Origin: JACVRN01 sp036389255
Lineage (GTDB): Bacteria; Acidobacteriota; Blastocatellia; Pyrinomonadales; Pyrinomonadaceae
Reading direction: 5' to 3'
Assembly (NCBI GenBank): GCA_036389255.1
Contig: DASVQI010000042.1
Location: forward strand, 1-64,000
Length of the DNA: 64,000 nucleotides
Part shown: positions 47,108 to 57,895 of the stretch, piece after piece
Layout: each line of letters begins with the position of its first letter
Numbering within the stretch: the stretch's first letter is position 1
The notes under the pieces: model-generated
Database searches by the model: none
The model's input: only the letters and a program-made list of their open reading frames with translations
Told to the model about the DNA's origin: nothing
Position numbers and translations under genes: made by a program

Positions 47108-47332
47108 TTAAGACTCAGCCTCGGCCTCCGCTTCATCCTTCTTCCTCGTCCACATCTCCGCAATCTGATTAGCCTCGGCCAGAGTCATATTGTCATAAAT
47201 ATCCGCATCATCCTTTACCATCCCGTCCTCAAGCTCACACACTTCCCAGTCCGGCGCATTCGGGTCAGCCCCTTCCCGCCCCTTGGATACTCGCACCTCG
47301 TATGACACATTCGAAAACTTCTTCTCTTCCAT
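47108..47332 (-). CDS. small acidic hypothetical protein, 74 aa
   Basis: The start at 47332 (MEEKKFSNVSYEVRVSKG) is preferred; GAAGG lies about 12 bases upstream. It contains WEVCELEDGMVKDDADIYDNMTLAEANQIAEMW and ends in a Glu/Ala tail. It is a small soluble acidic protein, not recognised. It is convergent with purA and is the last chromosomal gene before tRNA-Lys. Confidence 0.55.
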   Translation of the reverse strand: MEEKKFSNVSYEVRVSKGREGADPNAPDWEVCELEDGMVKDDADIYDNMTLAEANQIAEMWTRKKDEAEAEAES

Positions 47333-47443
47333 GCAATCAGTACCTTCCCTATTCTCCAGATTAACCAACTACCAAACGAGCCCCGCATTATACACTTCGC
47401 CGCGCCCTGTGCTATAGTTGTCACCTGCCAGCTACAAGAATCC

Positions 47444-47460
47444 GTAGAGCAACTGGCTTT
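47444..47460 (+). repeat. 17-base copy of part of tRNA-Lys
   Basis: GTAGAGCAACTGGCTTT is identical to 47499-47515 inside tRNA-Lys, from the D-arm to the anticodon. It lies 55 bases upstream in the same orientation and the flanks do not match. Confidence 0.85.
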
Positions 47461-47480
47461 ACATTCAACAAACTAAATTC

Positions 47481-47553
<73 letters not shown>

Positions 47554-47570
47554 TCAATTATTAGAATAAG

Positions 47571-47626
47571 TTACGGCCATCGCAATGATGGCCGTAATTA
47601 GTTATGGACACATTAAAGGACACATT
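47571..47626. other. possible island junction next to tRNA-Lys: hairpin and direct repeats
   Basis: TTACGGCCATC (47571-47581) pairs with GATGGCCGTAA (47587-47597), which could terminate the tRNA transcript. Just beyond it, GGACACATT occurs twice (47606-47614 and 47618-47626), 12 bases apart. Short direct repeats beside a tRNA 3' end resemble integrase arm sites; this is inference. Confidence 0.5.
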
Positions 47627-47684
47627 TACTTAAAAAATTTTTCAGGTATGGCGGTCAAATCCTATTCTTACTAGTCAGAGGATT

Positions 47685-47725
47685 AGAAAGGGGGATGCTG
47701 CGTGATTCGCAGCATCCCCCTTTCT
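47685..47725. terminator. perfect hairpin at the end of the restriction operon
   Basis: An 18-bp stem (47685-47702 with 47708-47725), loop TGATT, beginning AGAAAGGGGG and ending CCCCCTTTCT. It lies about 230 bases beyond the stop of the last minus-strand gene. The rest of 47727-47952 shows no gene. Confidence 0.7.
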
Positions 47726-47952
47726 ACGAGTAGCCATTGATGGTCCTCGGCACCGGCCCTTTCTCGCAGCGAGTGCGGTGCCGTTGAAGGCCCGATCATT
47801 TAACGACACTTCGGCGAATGCCCTTCCTCCAAGACGGATGATAATTCTCTAATACAGCGGATGGATGCGACCAATCTATCATTTAGGTAAAGTATCAACG
47901 TGCCGCCGCCTCATGCTACTTTTCAGTTGGTATGCCATGCTTATCTCGACCG

Positions 47953-48927
47953 TTATAGTTCTATTTCCGGCTGTCTGCTAGTTGCATAAGAGGCAATAAG
48001 GTCGCTCACTTGCTCCACGCTCTTGTAGTCGAGACTAAAGTCGCGATTCTTCCGCGTGGCGCCATTCAGGAAGTCCATCCCGCGCGGCAGCCCCAGTGCG
48101 ATCTGGTCTGTCACTATGAAGCGGTCGTGCGGAAGCGAGTCGCCACCCCGGTCATTGTCGTAGAGGCACAGCCTCAACCTGACACTGGCCAGGTTGCCGC
48201 TCTTGAAGGATGTAAGATCAGCCTTGAGGGCGTCCAGAGGGCGCGCCGGCCCTTCTGGGTCGGGCGCGCCACAGTGGATGGTGATCTCGCAGTTCGAGGG
48301 ATCAACTAGAATCCTCTCCAGCCACTCGAACAACACGTGAGCCGTGTACTCGTAGTTCCCGCGATACATCTGGCCGAACAGCTTGTCGCATATCTCGATG
48401 CGGGAGGCGTGGCGCAATGCCTTCTTGAAGTAGCGGTCTAACAGGTCATGCTGGTCATGGGCTGACTCCGCCAAAGCTACGCCTTCCGCGGAGAGTTTCG
48501 AGCGGTCGTGCTCGAACTGCGTGTGCTGGTAGTTGAACAGTGTGGCGGCCTCAACACCTTCGATTCCTGCGAATTCTTCACCGACCTCGTCCAGCAGCAG
48601 CAAGTCGAGCAGGGCATCCCCAGACTGCTCTCTGGCGCACGTGAGGGCGTCTCTGGCTTCCGTGTAGTCGGGGATTAAGCAGTAGATGAAGCGGTGGTGT
48701 TTCTTCATCTGTGCCATGACTTTCTTGATGAGAGTCCGGTCGAACGTCTCCGGCAGCCCATCAATCTGTTCCCTAATCTCGTCCTGAACCTGATGATTCT
48801 CGAACTCCGCCACGAAGCAGTTCTGTAGGAAGCCCCGGAGAATCCCGATCAGTGTCTGCAATCCTAGCTCTCCGCTGTCGCGGGCCACGGCGATGACTTT
48901 TGGGTCGAGGTAAACGTAGAAGATCAT
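47953..48927 (-). CDS. unknown protein paired with AAA ATPase, possible PLD/MIT_C-like effector
   Basis: A 324-residue protein I cannot name. It starts 4 bases after the ATPase stop, so the two are surely co-expressed. The N-terminal half is helical (LGLQTLIGILRGFLQNC, TLIKKVMAQMKKHHRFIYCLIPDY). The C-terminal third has ASRIEICDKLFGQMYRGNYEYTAHVLFEWLERIL, a strand EITIHCGAP, then LPHDRFIVTDQ (H267-D-R269) and GLPRGMDFL (280-287). The order 'diagnostic strand, HDR, GxxRGxDF' resembles PLD-fold MIT_C-type domains, where a HxK-like motif could be catalytic. That is weak pattern matching. By context it is the candidate effector of an ATPase-effector defence pair. Confidence 0.6.
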   Translation of the reverse strand: MIFYVYLDPKVIAVARDSGELGLQTLIGILRGFLQNCFVAEFENHQVQDEIREQIDGLPETFDRTLIKKVMAQMKKHHRFIYCLIPDYTEARDALTCAREQSGDALLDLLLLDEVGEEFAGIEGVEAATLFNYQHTQFEHDRSKLSAEGVALAESAHDQHDLLDRYFKKALRHASRIEICDKLFGQMYRGNYEYTAHVLFEWLERILVDPSNCEITIHCGAPDPEGPARPLDALKADLTSFKSGNLASVRLRLCLYDNDRGGDSLPHDRFIVTDQIALGLPRGMDFLNGATRKNRDFSLDYKSVEQVSDLIASYATSRQPEIEL

Positions 48928-48931
48928 GGCC

Positions 48932-50482
48932 TTAGAAGAGCTCCGCGAAGTCTTCTTCGAAGAAGCCTCCAGGTATGCGGTCGATGATCCGCCCGCGCTT
49001 ATCGATGCGCAGCGGCTGTATGCTCGTGCCCGTCTGCCTGTTGCCGACGAAGAGTAGCGAGATATTGTCGGGCGTGATTGTCTGCGTAGCGATGTTCTTG
49101 TTGGCGCTGCTCTCCCGTATGCGGCGCAGCATGCGCAGGATCAGGTGCTCGCTGTGCGTCTCAATGAGCACTGTGTTACTGCGTGGGCCGAGCGCGGACT
49201 CAATGAACAGGTCGCCGAGTTCGGCCTGCACGGCCGGGTGGAGGTGCAGTTCCGGCTGCTCGACGGCGACTATGCCCTGCCGGGTATCGAGCGCCGCCAC
49301 GACTACGGGGATCACCTGAGAGATGCCGACGCCGATGTCGTAGGGCTGAACCTCCAAGTTCTTCGCCTCGTCTATAACCGCTAGGTGTTCCCTTATCTCG
49401 TGGCGGTCGCGCTCGCTCTCGAAGTAGCTCAGGTCGTAGTTCTCAAAGAAGGTTTCGTCCCTGAGGGCGATGAACAGCTCGGTCAGCAGCGGGCTGTCGG
49501 CGGGGATGGCCCTGAATCGGTCGAGGCGTACGCTGTAACCCGTGTCGAGCCTCTTGGCGTCAGCGAGCCACGTGTTCACCTCATTGATGAAATCCTGGCT
49601 ACTCTGCGAGAGCACGTCCCAAGCAGCTGTGCCGTCTGCCCAGAGCGACTCATCCTCGGTCAGCGCCCGCCGATGGTTACGCGGCAGCGTCCTTCTGAGC
49701 GGCCCCAAGTAGCGTAAGCGGCGCAGGAGGTCGCGCAGCAGTTCCCCTGGGCCTACGAGCGTCTGCGAGATGTCAACGCTAAAGTGTTCCGGCACGTAGC
49801 CTTCGGGGCTAGTTTCATCGTTGACGATCAGAAGCTCGCCCCAACGCGGTACACTACTGGGAGTGTTTTGCACTGTGACGTTCTCCCATTGGACGGCATC
49901 CTCCATGCCGTCTTCGGTGGGCTCAGGCTTCTCTTCATTACCTTCTTCCAGGCCGGCTATGTACGACGAATAGATGTGGTGCTTGCTGTTATACGCGACC
50001 ACTACGTTAGCCTCATCGAGCGCCGTTTCGATCTTGGCAATCGGCACTCCGTTGAGGGCCGTCTGGTAGGAGATCAGCACGGGTCGTTTCAGGCTATGAC
50101 TCCACTGGACTATCAGCTCCACCCACGCGGATTGCGCCCAAGAACTCCAGTCGAAGGGCGCGTCTTCGAGGAGGTAGTAGCGGTAGGTCGGCAAGTCCGT
50201 CTCAGACAGGTCGAGGTCGAATCGCAGGATGATCTTGTTCTCAGGGTCATGGTTGTGGACAAGGCTGTGGAAGCCGCCGAGGTCGACGGCGCTGCCGCCG
50301 GAGAGCGTCTTGTCCGGGTCTAGGTTCTGGCGCTCCAGGATCTCGCGAGCGTAGTGGATGGCCTGCACGATAGTGCTCTTGCCGATGCTGTTCGCGCCAA
50401 AGAGCAGCGTGATCGGTTTGATGGGCACGCGCATGGGGTCGCGTACGCCCTTGAAGTTTTGGAGTGTGATGGCGGTTAGCAT
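48932..50482 (-). CDS. AAA ATPase, DUF3696 type (OLD/ABC-like)
   Basis: The start at 50482 (MLTAITLQNFKGV) matches the normal beginning of this class; a farther in-frame start would overlap the neighbouring gene. Walker A is GANSIGKS at 29-36. The ABC-type Walker B region is GIVAVEQPELHLHPAVQAELGDLF, with a downstream VLIETHSEHLILRMLRRIRE switch motif. The C-terminal GGFFEEDFAELF resembles the end of DUF3696. The domain plan is that of SMC-like sensor ATPases used in defence systems such as PARIS, Septu and Gabija. It lies between a DUF1016 nuclease gene and an unknown partner 4 bases downstream. Confidence 0.85.
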   Translation of the reverse strand: MLTAITLQNFKGVRDPMRVPIKPITLLFGANSIGKSTIVQAIHYAREILERQNLDPDKTLSGGSAVDLGGFHSLVHNHDPENKIILRFDLDLSETDLPTYRYYLLEDAPFDWSSWAQSAWVELIVQWSHSLKRPVLISYQTALNGVPIAKIETALDEANVVVAYNSKHHIYSSYIAGLEEGNEEKPEPTEDGMEDAVQWENVTVQNTPSSVPRWGELLIVNDETSPEGYVPEHFSVDISQTLVGPGELLRDLLRRLRYLGPLRRTLPRNHRRALTEDESLWADGTAAWDVLSQSSQDFINEVNTWLADAKRLDTGYSVRLDRFRAIPADSPLLTELFIALRDETFFENYDLSYFESERDRHEIREHLAVIDEAKNLEVQPYDIGVGISQVIPVVVAALDTRQGIVAVEQPELHLHPAVQAELGDLFIESALGPRSNTVLIETHSEHLILRMLRRIRESSANKNIATQTITPDNISLLFVGNRQTGTSIQPLRIDKRGRIIDRIPGGFFEEDFAELF

Positions 50483-50510
50483 GTGATTTGGGCCGGTTCT
50501 GTCTCCAGCA

Positions 50511-51608
50511 TCACTCCTTTCCACCCACAGCGCCCACGTCCAGCTTCTGCATCTCGGCTTCAAGCTCCTCGATGGTGGGCAGGTTGCCCTTCAGATTCTT
50601 CGGCAGGGCTTCGGTGATGCGAAAGTTTGAAACGCCGATGGGCTTTGTCGTGTCGCGCAGGGCGTATTCGGCGATGACCTTATTCTTCTCCTTGCAGAGG
50701 ATCAGGCCGATGGAAGGCCCGTCGCCCTCGTGGCGCAGCAGGTCATCCACAGCCGAAAGATAGAAGTTCATCTGCCCGGCGTCTCCGGGTTTGAACTTCC
50801 CCATTTTCAGGTCGATGACCACGAAGCAGCGTAGGCGCAGGTGGTAGAAGAGCAGGTCTATGTAGAAGTCATCGTCGCCGACTTCCATGTGGTACTGGCT
50901 GCCGACGAAGGCGAAGCCGACGCCGAGTTCGAGCAGGAACTCGCGGACGTGCGCAAGTAGGCCACGCTCCAGGTCGAGTTCACGCGCCTCGGCATCTAGC
51001 GTCAGGAAGTCGAAGTTGTACGGGTCTTTCAGGAGCTGCCGCGCGAGATCTGACTGCGGCGCGGGTAGCGTACGGTCGAAGTTAGTGATGGCCTTCCCCT
51101 GCCGCCGGTAGAGGCTGCTCTCGATCTGCATGACCATGACGTTGCGACTCCAGCCGTGTTCGGCGGTCTGGCGGATGTACCACTCCCGTTCCGTCGGGTC
51201 TTTGACTTTATCGAGCAGCGTGATGTTGTGATACCAGGTTATTTGTCCAAGCACCTCTTGGACAAATTGCTCATCAGGATGCGCGGTGGCGAGAGCACGC
51301 ATGTACAGCAAGTTGGTACGTGAGAAGCCCTTCATGTCGGGGAAGGCTGAATGCAGGTCGCGTGCTAAACGGTCTATGACCTTCGCGCCCCAGCCCTGCT
51401 GCTGCTGCCGCTCAAGGATGTCGCGCCCGATGCGCCAGTAGAGCAGGACGAGCTCGTGGTTGACGGCGAGGGCGGCGCGGACTTGAGCGGACTGGATGCG
51501 CTCCTTCAGGTCGCGCAGGAAATCGTCGTACCCCGTCAGTGAGGTGATGGCCGGCATTTTTACTAGCGCAGTCTTAGATGCTTCTTTAGCTTTGCGTTTC
51601 GTAGCCAT
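50511..51608 (-). CDS. DUF1016 / PD-(D/E)XK nuclease-domain protein (YhcG-like)
   Basis: 365 residues. The N-terminal DUF1016 region is INHELVLLYWRIGRDILERQQQQGWGAKVIDRLARDL and FSRTNLLYMRALA. The C-terminal YhcG nuclease domain has VGDDDFYIDLLFYHLRLRCFVVIDLKMGKFKP, with D251 and D266-x-K268 as the likely metal-binding and catalytic set. LICKEKNKVIAEYAL-type wording follows. Genes of this family often accompany Type I restriction loci. The ATG directly follows the hsdS stop with no gap, so it is part of the restriction operon. Confidence 0.88.
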   Translation of the reverse strand: MATKRKAKEASKTALVKMPAITSLTGYDDFLRDLKERIQSAQVRAALAVNHELVLLYWRIGRDILERQQQQGWGAKVIDRLARDLHSAFPDMKGFSRTNLLYMRALATAHPDEQFVQEVLGQITWYHNITLLDKVKDPTEREWYIRQTAEHGWSRNVMVMQIESSLYRRQGKAITNFDRTLPAPQSDLARQLLKDPYNFDFLTLDAEARELDLERGLLAHVREFLLELGVGFAFVGSQYHMEVGDDDFYIDLLFYHLRLRCFVVIDLKMGKFKPGDAGQMNFYLSAVDDLLRHEGDGPSIGLILCKEKNKVIAEYALRDTTKPIGVSNFRITEALPKNLKGNLPTIEELEAEMQKLDVGAVGGKE

Positions 51609-52738
51609 CTAGTCGAACAGTTCAGTCTGTGAGGCTGTTGATGCTCGATGCTGTAAAGCTGCCGCCGTCGCCTTGCCGTTGAAAAGCTCGCCACTGAAGG
51701 CGCGTTGTTGGATTGAATGAAACAAGTCATCAAGCAAATGAAGAGAGTTATCGTGCTTCTTAAGATGGTCGCTTATCTTTAGGCTCACGGCTTCAAATTC
51801 CTTTTGCTTTTCAGGAGATGGAACTTGAATCTTTAGATTCTGAAGAATTGAAAGCGTTAAGTATTTCGTATTAGTTCCCTTCGACAACCTTTTCATGTCT
51901 TGCAGCTTCTTTTCTAATGCATACCTCATATAGGAATAGGAGTGCTTCGGATTCAAGAGCGTTATGACGTAAGTGCGCTGATAAGCATTGAATTTTCCCT
52001 TATAGTGTTTGACGGAATAGTCTGCGGTGGCATTGTTGCCAGCAAGTAGTAGGGCTTCACAGTCAAAGGCATAGGTGTCGATCTGGGAATCCTCCCTTGA
52101 GCAGGTAAAAAATGGATAAGCGCCGCCTGCGACTGCTGCGTTAGCATCGAGCTTTCCGGTTCTAAATCTCATTAACTCACTGAGTGGCTGAACGTCCCAC
52201 CCATTTGGGTTCTTCACGGGATCACCGAAAGTATCAAGGAAGATAGCTTGCAACAACATGTTTATCTTTTTTATGGCTTGCCGCCGCTTCTCGCGTATGA
52301 TGTCCGCTTTGTCCAAAACCGCAACAATCCGCCGTTGTTCGTCTGGGTCAATAGGGTAGGTGATTTGGATTCTCTTCAGATACTTGAAATGCCTGTCGTA
52401 ACCAGCATCGGGGAGTCTTAGAGTATTAAGATAGCGGAACAAATACTTCGCATCAACATTAATCTTCGGTTTAAGAACTTTGACTCCATCAGCGCCCATT
52501 GCGAATGGGAAATCAACGTATTTGAAACACCTGGTATGATCACCGAAGATAATTACCGGTGGTTTAGTCTTGCATACTCTTTCAGAGTCATTCGTGTAAC
52601 CACCAATCAAAGATTTGCCTTGATCTACGATTGGGAAAGCTCCCTCTTTGAGATACTCGCTCTGCGGCGTCTTTATGTTGCCGCCTGACTTATCCTCAAA
52701 GACATCTAAAAATGGTCTTTTGTCCCACCCTAGTTTCA

Positions 52739-52739
<1 letters not shown>
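51609..52739 (-). CDS. hsdS: Type I restriction-modification specificity subunit
   Basis: Determines the DNA target of the HsdRMS complex. It has the two-part architecture: target recognition domain 1 (about 1-120), a central conserved helix (DEQRRIVAVLDKADIIREKRRQAIKKINMLLQAIFLDTFGDP), recognition domain 2 (about 175-310), and a second conserved helix (SPEKQKEFEAVSLKISDHLKKHDNSLHLLDDLFHSIQQRAFSGELF). At 376 aa it is at the short end of the family. Its DNA is more AT-rich than hsdM and hsdR, as is common for exchangeable specificity genes. Its ATG shares a base with the hsdM stop (TAATG). Confidence 0.92.
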
Positions 52740-54277
<1,538 letters not shown>

Positions 54278-54426
54278 CAGCGTATCTTTCTATTATCTAC
54301 CGTAAGCTCTCCCGAAGAGCCTCTAGATGGCCGCCGTCTGTTCGTACATGACATACCACAGGTTGATTACAACTTCGACTTGGCTCAACTGCATGTCCTT
54401 TCCGATGGGCCGAACACAGCCGCTCC

Positions 54427-57400
54427 CTATGCACTCAGCGTGCCCTGCGCCGGCGCGTTAAAGGAGGCGATAATCGTCAGCAGTTCGTCTATCTGCTCCT
54501 CGTTCGTGAATACCCCATCCAACCCACTGCTGTCGACGCTGGTGAAGGGCGGCTCGTAGAGCTTCTCCAGCTCGATAGAGCCGAACTTCGTGATGTGGTT
54601 CTTCAGTAGGCTCAGGAAGCGAAGCTGCTTCGAGTTCAGCGACGGGTGGCGGTGCACGAACTCGTGGAAGCGCGCGTCTACTGCTTCGGGCTGCAGCCCG
54701 ATGATGCCGCGAATCGCCAAGTCAAGGTGGTCGGCGAGGTCTGGAAAATGTATTTCCAGGTCGCGCAGATTTACATTAGGGTCTTGCGCCAGCACCAGAG
54801 CGCACAGCTCCTCCAAGTCGCTCTCGCTGACGGGCCGGGCCGCCCTGATCTTCTTTAGCGCGGCGCTCTCCTCCATCAGGCCTAGCAAGACCTGCTCCAC
54901 GCGATGACGGTAGGCGGCTAGCTCCAGCCCCTCCAGCTTTGGGATGTGGCGCACGCTCTCGATCTTGCTCTGGTCTTCGGTGACGTCGATGACCTTCGGG
55001 CGCGCCGCGCCGCCCGTTCCTTTATCGATAAGTTCCATAAGGCCGCGCAGGTTCTGCCGCACGTGCTCCAGCCTGGCGGCCGACACCCCTTCCCAGAAGG
55101 CGCTGCCGCGCACCTCCGTGATCAAGTCCCACTGCCTGCGCACAGCGTTCAGGTTTAGCGGGAGCTTGGATATTTCTTCGAGTAACTCCTGCTTGAGATT
55201 GTCGAAGGTCGCCGAGCCTTTCAGCCGCTCGACTTGCATTCTCGTCACGAGCAGGTCGAACTCGTAGGCCGCATCGTGGCCCTCGATGTTGCGCCACTGC
55301 ATAAGCGGCGCGATGTCACTTATAAGTGTGGCGCGCGTCGCAGCCGAGTATGACTGAAGGGTGTCGCTGCGCCGGACTTCCTGAAGTTCCCGCCACTTCT
55401 CCTTGACCGAGATGGTCGCTTCAGGGAGATCGGCGATGTCCTTGCCGATGAGGGAGACGGCGGCGTCGAAGGTCTCCGCGTCGCCAGCCCGTATGGCGGC
55501 GTCGGCCAGATGCAGGCGCGCCTCGAACAGGCGCTGCAGGAGCGACTTCTGCTGCGACGGCTCGGCCTCGCGGTAGTGCTCCTCGAAGAATTCGAAGTTG
55601 CCCCAGTGGTCGAAGATGCGGAAGAACTCCTTGTCACGCTTCTCCCCGAACAGGTCACGCCTGAGCCGCGTGCCGCGCCCGATCATCTGCCAGAACTTCA
55701 CGTAGGACTTCACGGGCTTGGCGAAGACGAGGTTCACGACTTCGGGAATATCGATCCCTGTGTCGAGCATGTCGACTGAGATGGCGATGGTCAGGTTCGG
55801 GTTCGTGCCCGTGCCCTTGAAGTCGTCTATCAGCTGTTCGGCGCGCGGGTCGTGGTTATCGATGACGCGGCAGAAGTTGCCGCCGTACTGCGGGTACATC
55901 TCGTCGAAGAGCTGCTGCAGCAGGACTGCGTGGTTGTGGTTGCGCGCGAAGATGATTGATTTGCCGGGGCGCGAACCCGTCGCGTCGCGGACGCCGTTCT
56001 CCATCAGGTTGCGGATGATGGCGCGGTTCGTGTCCTTATTAAAGATGACCCTATCGACCTGCGCCGCATCGTACTCGATGAGGTTCGGATCGTTCTCGTC
56101 TTCTTCCAACTGCTCGCGCTGCTCCGGATTCATCTCCGAGTACTTGATGCCGCGCCGCAGGAACTCGGTCGTAGTCTTAAAGACCTCGAAGGGGACGAGG
56201 TACGGCGGCGTGTGGTTGATGGCGTCCTCGTAGCTGAAGTAGGCGGTCGGGTCTTTGTCCTGGCAGTTGAAGAGCCGATAGGTGTTCCGGTTGATGAACT
56301 TCACGGGCGTGGCCGTCAGTCCCACCTGCAGGCAGTCGAAATAGACGAACAGATCACGGTAACGATTGTAGATGCTGCGGTGCGACTCATCGGCGATGAT
56401 GAGATCGAAGAAGCCAACGTCGAAGGACTGGAAGCACTTCATCATGGCCGGGTAGGTCGCCATGTAGATGCGCTTGTCACGGTCTTCGGCCGTGGCTGCG
56501 GTCACGTTGGTGCGCGGCTCGCCGGGCAGGAACTCCTTGAAGACGTTGTTGGCCTGCTTGCGCAGCTCGCGCCGATCGCACAGAAACAGGATGCGCTTAG
56601 CCCAGAGGGCGCGCGACAGCAGCTCGCAGAGCGAAACTGCCACGCGGGTCTTGCCTGTCCCCGTCGCCTGCACGATGAGCGCCTTGCGGTGACCTTCGCT
56701 GATCCTCTCGACCACGCGCCTGATGGCCTCGAGCTGATACATGCGCCCGGCTATCTCCGGGTCGGGCGCGACTTCTAAGAGCGGCTTGCGGTTGTGCCGC
56801 TGGTATAGAAGGTACTCAAGGCTGTCCTTAGAGTAGAAGCCGTGGATCAGGCGTGGCGTCTCGCCCACGGCGTCGTTGCGGATGTAGATCTCAAAACCGT
56901 TGGTGTAGAAGATGACTGGGCGCTGACCCGCCTGCTGCTCAAGCCCGTCGGCGTACAACTCCGCCTGCTTGCGGCCCAACTCTGGGTCGACGACCGTCTT
57001 TTTGGCTTCGACCACTGCCAAGGGCTTCCCGTCGTCTCCGTAAAGCACATAGTCGGCATAGCCCTCGCCCGTCTTGTTCTGCTGCGGCACTGGCACTTCC
57101 TGCCCAACCTGCTCGGTCGAGCGGCCGCCGCCACCGACGTGCCAGCCGGCCGACACGAGCGCACTGTCGATCAAGCGGTGGCGCGTAGCCGCCTCGTCGA
57201 ACCGCAGGGCGTCCGCCGCGGCCTGCCCCTGCCGCGCTGCCGCCTGAAGCTCATCGGCCGTCTTCTCGGCCGTATGAACCTTCTTTCGGGCACCGTCCCG
57301 ATCGGTCAGGAGCTGCTGCATCTGTGCTTCCTGCGCGGCGAGCCTAGCCAGGATCTCCTTGCGCTCCTTCCTGTCCTGCGCATGACTTCCGTCCGCGCCG

Positions 57401-57822
57401 CTCACCTGTGGCTCGGCCCACTCCGGGAGCGACGCTTTCTCGCCCTTACCATAGGTAACGTGATACCAGCAGGAAAGGTCGAAGGCCTCGCGCAGAATCC
57501 AGAGCGAGGTAGCAGACGTGCATTTGTCGCCGTGCGCGGCCTTGTTGCCGTTCACGCGAAGCGAGTGCAGTTTGTTGATGATGACCCGAGGGACGGCTGT
57601 TCTGAAGGCTGCCTCATTCATCAGATCGTAGAGGCCGCTGCCGTCTGTGGCGGGGAGCGCTAACTCCTCGTAGATGCCAGCGACGAACTGCTCGGCGAAC
57701 GTCCTTAACTTGACGAGTGCGCTTTCGGGATCAGCCTGCGCATAGCGCTCCGCCAGCTCACCGAGTGCGGCGAGTTCTGGCCTGTAGGGACGTAAGAATT
57801 CGAAGTTGCTAGTCGCCATCAT
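54427..57822 (-). CDS. hsdR: Type I restriction endonuclease subunit (ATP-dependent translocase)
   Basis: 1131 residues. A DUF4145-like N-terminal region (about 1-125) and a charged coiled coil (150-205) precede the nuclease domain (D257 in YADYVLYG, E272-A-K274 in VVEAKK). The SF2 helicase motor has Walker A QATGTGKT (386-392), DESHRS, a VGLTATP motif and IGRGTRLRRDLFG. A helical C-terminal region would contact HsdM. ATG ATG at 57822/57819 are alternative starts. It is the first gene of the operon behind a sigma-54-type promoter at 57881-57895. Confidence 0.93.
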   Translation of the reverse strand: MMATSNFEFLRPYRPELAALGELAERYAQADPESALVKLRTFAEQFVAGIYEELALPATDGSGLYDLMNEAAFRTAVPRVIINKLHSLRVNGNKAAHGDKCTSATSLWILREAFDLSCWYHVTYGKGEKASLPEWAEPQVSGADGSHAQDRKERKEILARLAAQEAQMQQLLTDRDGARKKVHTAEKTADELQAAARQGQAAADALRFDEAATRHRLIDSALVSAGWHVGGGGRSTEQVGQEVPVPQQNKTGEGYADYVLYGDDGKPLAVVEAKKTVVDPELGRKQAELYADGLEQQAGQRPVIFYTNGFEIYIRNDAVGETPRLIHGFYSKDSLEYLLYQRHNRKPLLEVAPDPEIAGRMYQLEAIRRVVERISEGHRKALIVQATGTGKTRVAVSLCELLSRALWAKRILFLCDRRELRKQANNVFKEFLPGEPRTNVTAATAEDRDKRIYMATYPAMMKCFQSFDVGFFDLIIADESHRSIYNRYRDLFVYFDCLQVGLTATPVKFINRNTYRLFNCQDKDPTAYFSYEDAINHTPPYLVPFEVFKTTTEFLRRGIKYSEMNPEQREQLEEDENDPNLIEYDAAQVDRVIFNKDTNRAIIRNLMENGVRDATGSRPGKSIIFARNHNHAVLLQQLFDEMYPQYGGNFCRVIDNHDPRAEQLIDDFKGTGTNPNLTIAISVDMLDTGIDIPEVVNLVFAKPVKSYVKFWQMIGRGTRLRRDLFGEKRDKEFFRIFDHWGNFEFFEEHYREAEPSQQKSLLQRLFEARLHLADAAIRAGDAETFDAAVSLIGKDIADLPEATISVKEKWRELQEVRRSDTLQSYSAATRATLISDIAPLMQWRNIEGHDAAYEFDLLVTRMQVERLKGSATFDNLKQELLEEISKLPLNLNAVRRQWDLITEVRGSAFWEGVSAARLEHVRQNLRGLMELIDKGTGGAARPKVIDVTEDQSKIESVRHIPKLEGLELAAYRHRVEQVLLGLMEESAALKKIRAARPVSESDLEELCALVLAQDPNVNLRDLEIHFPDLADHLDLAIRGIIGLQPEAVDARFHEFVHRHPSLNSKQLRFLSLLKNHITKFGSIELEKLYEPPFTSVDSSGLDGVFTNEEQIDELLTIIASFNAPAQGTLSA

Positions 57823-57880
57823 ATGCCACCGAACGGGTGAGGGCTAAGAAGTACAGCTCTCGCTCCGAAGTCGGATGTCG

Positions 57881-57895
57881 GCAAGTCATGTGCCA
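57881..57895 (-). promoter_or_regulatory. sigma-54 (-24/-12) promoter of the hsdR operon
   Basis: On the minus strand, TGGCAC-ATGAC-TTGC matches the consensus TGGCAC-N5-TTGC at every core position, with the required GG-N10-GC spacing. It overlaps the stop codon of the upstream sigma-54 activator and would give a leader of about 50 bases before the hsdR start at 57822. Confidence 0.8.

Noticed and set aside
47444..47460. A possible second tRNA-Lys upstream of the real one
   Set aside because: Only 17 bases match; no acceptor, D or T arm can be formed around it.
54278..54426. A second promoter between hsdR and hsdM
   Set aside because: No TGGCAC/TTGC pair on the minus strand and no convincing -35/-10 pair were found; read-through from hsdR is enough.
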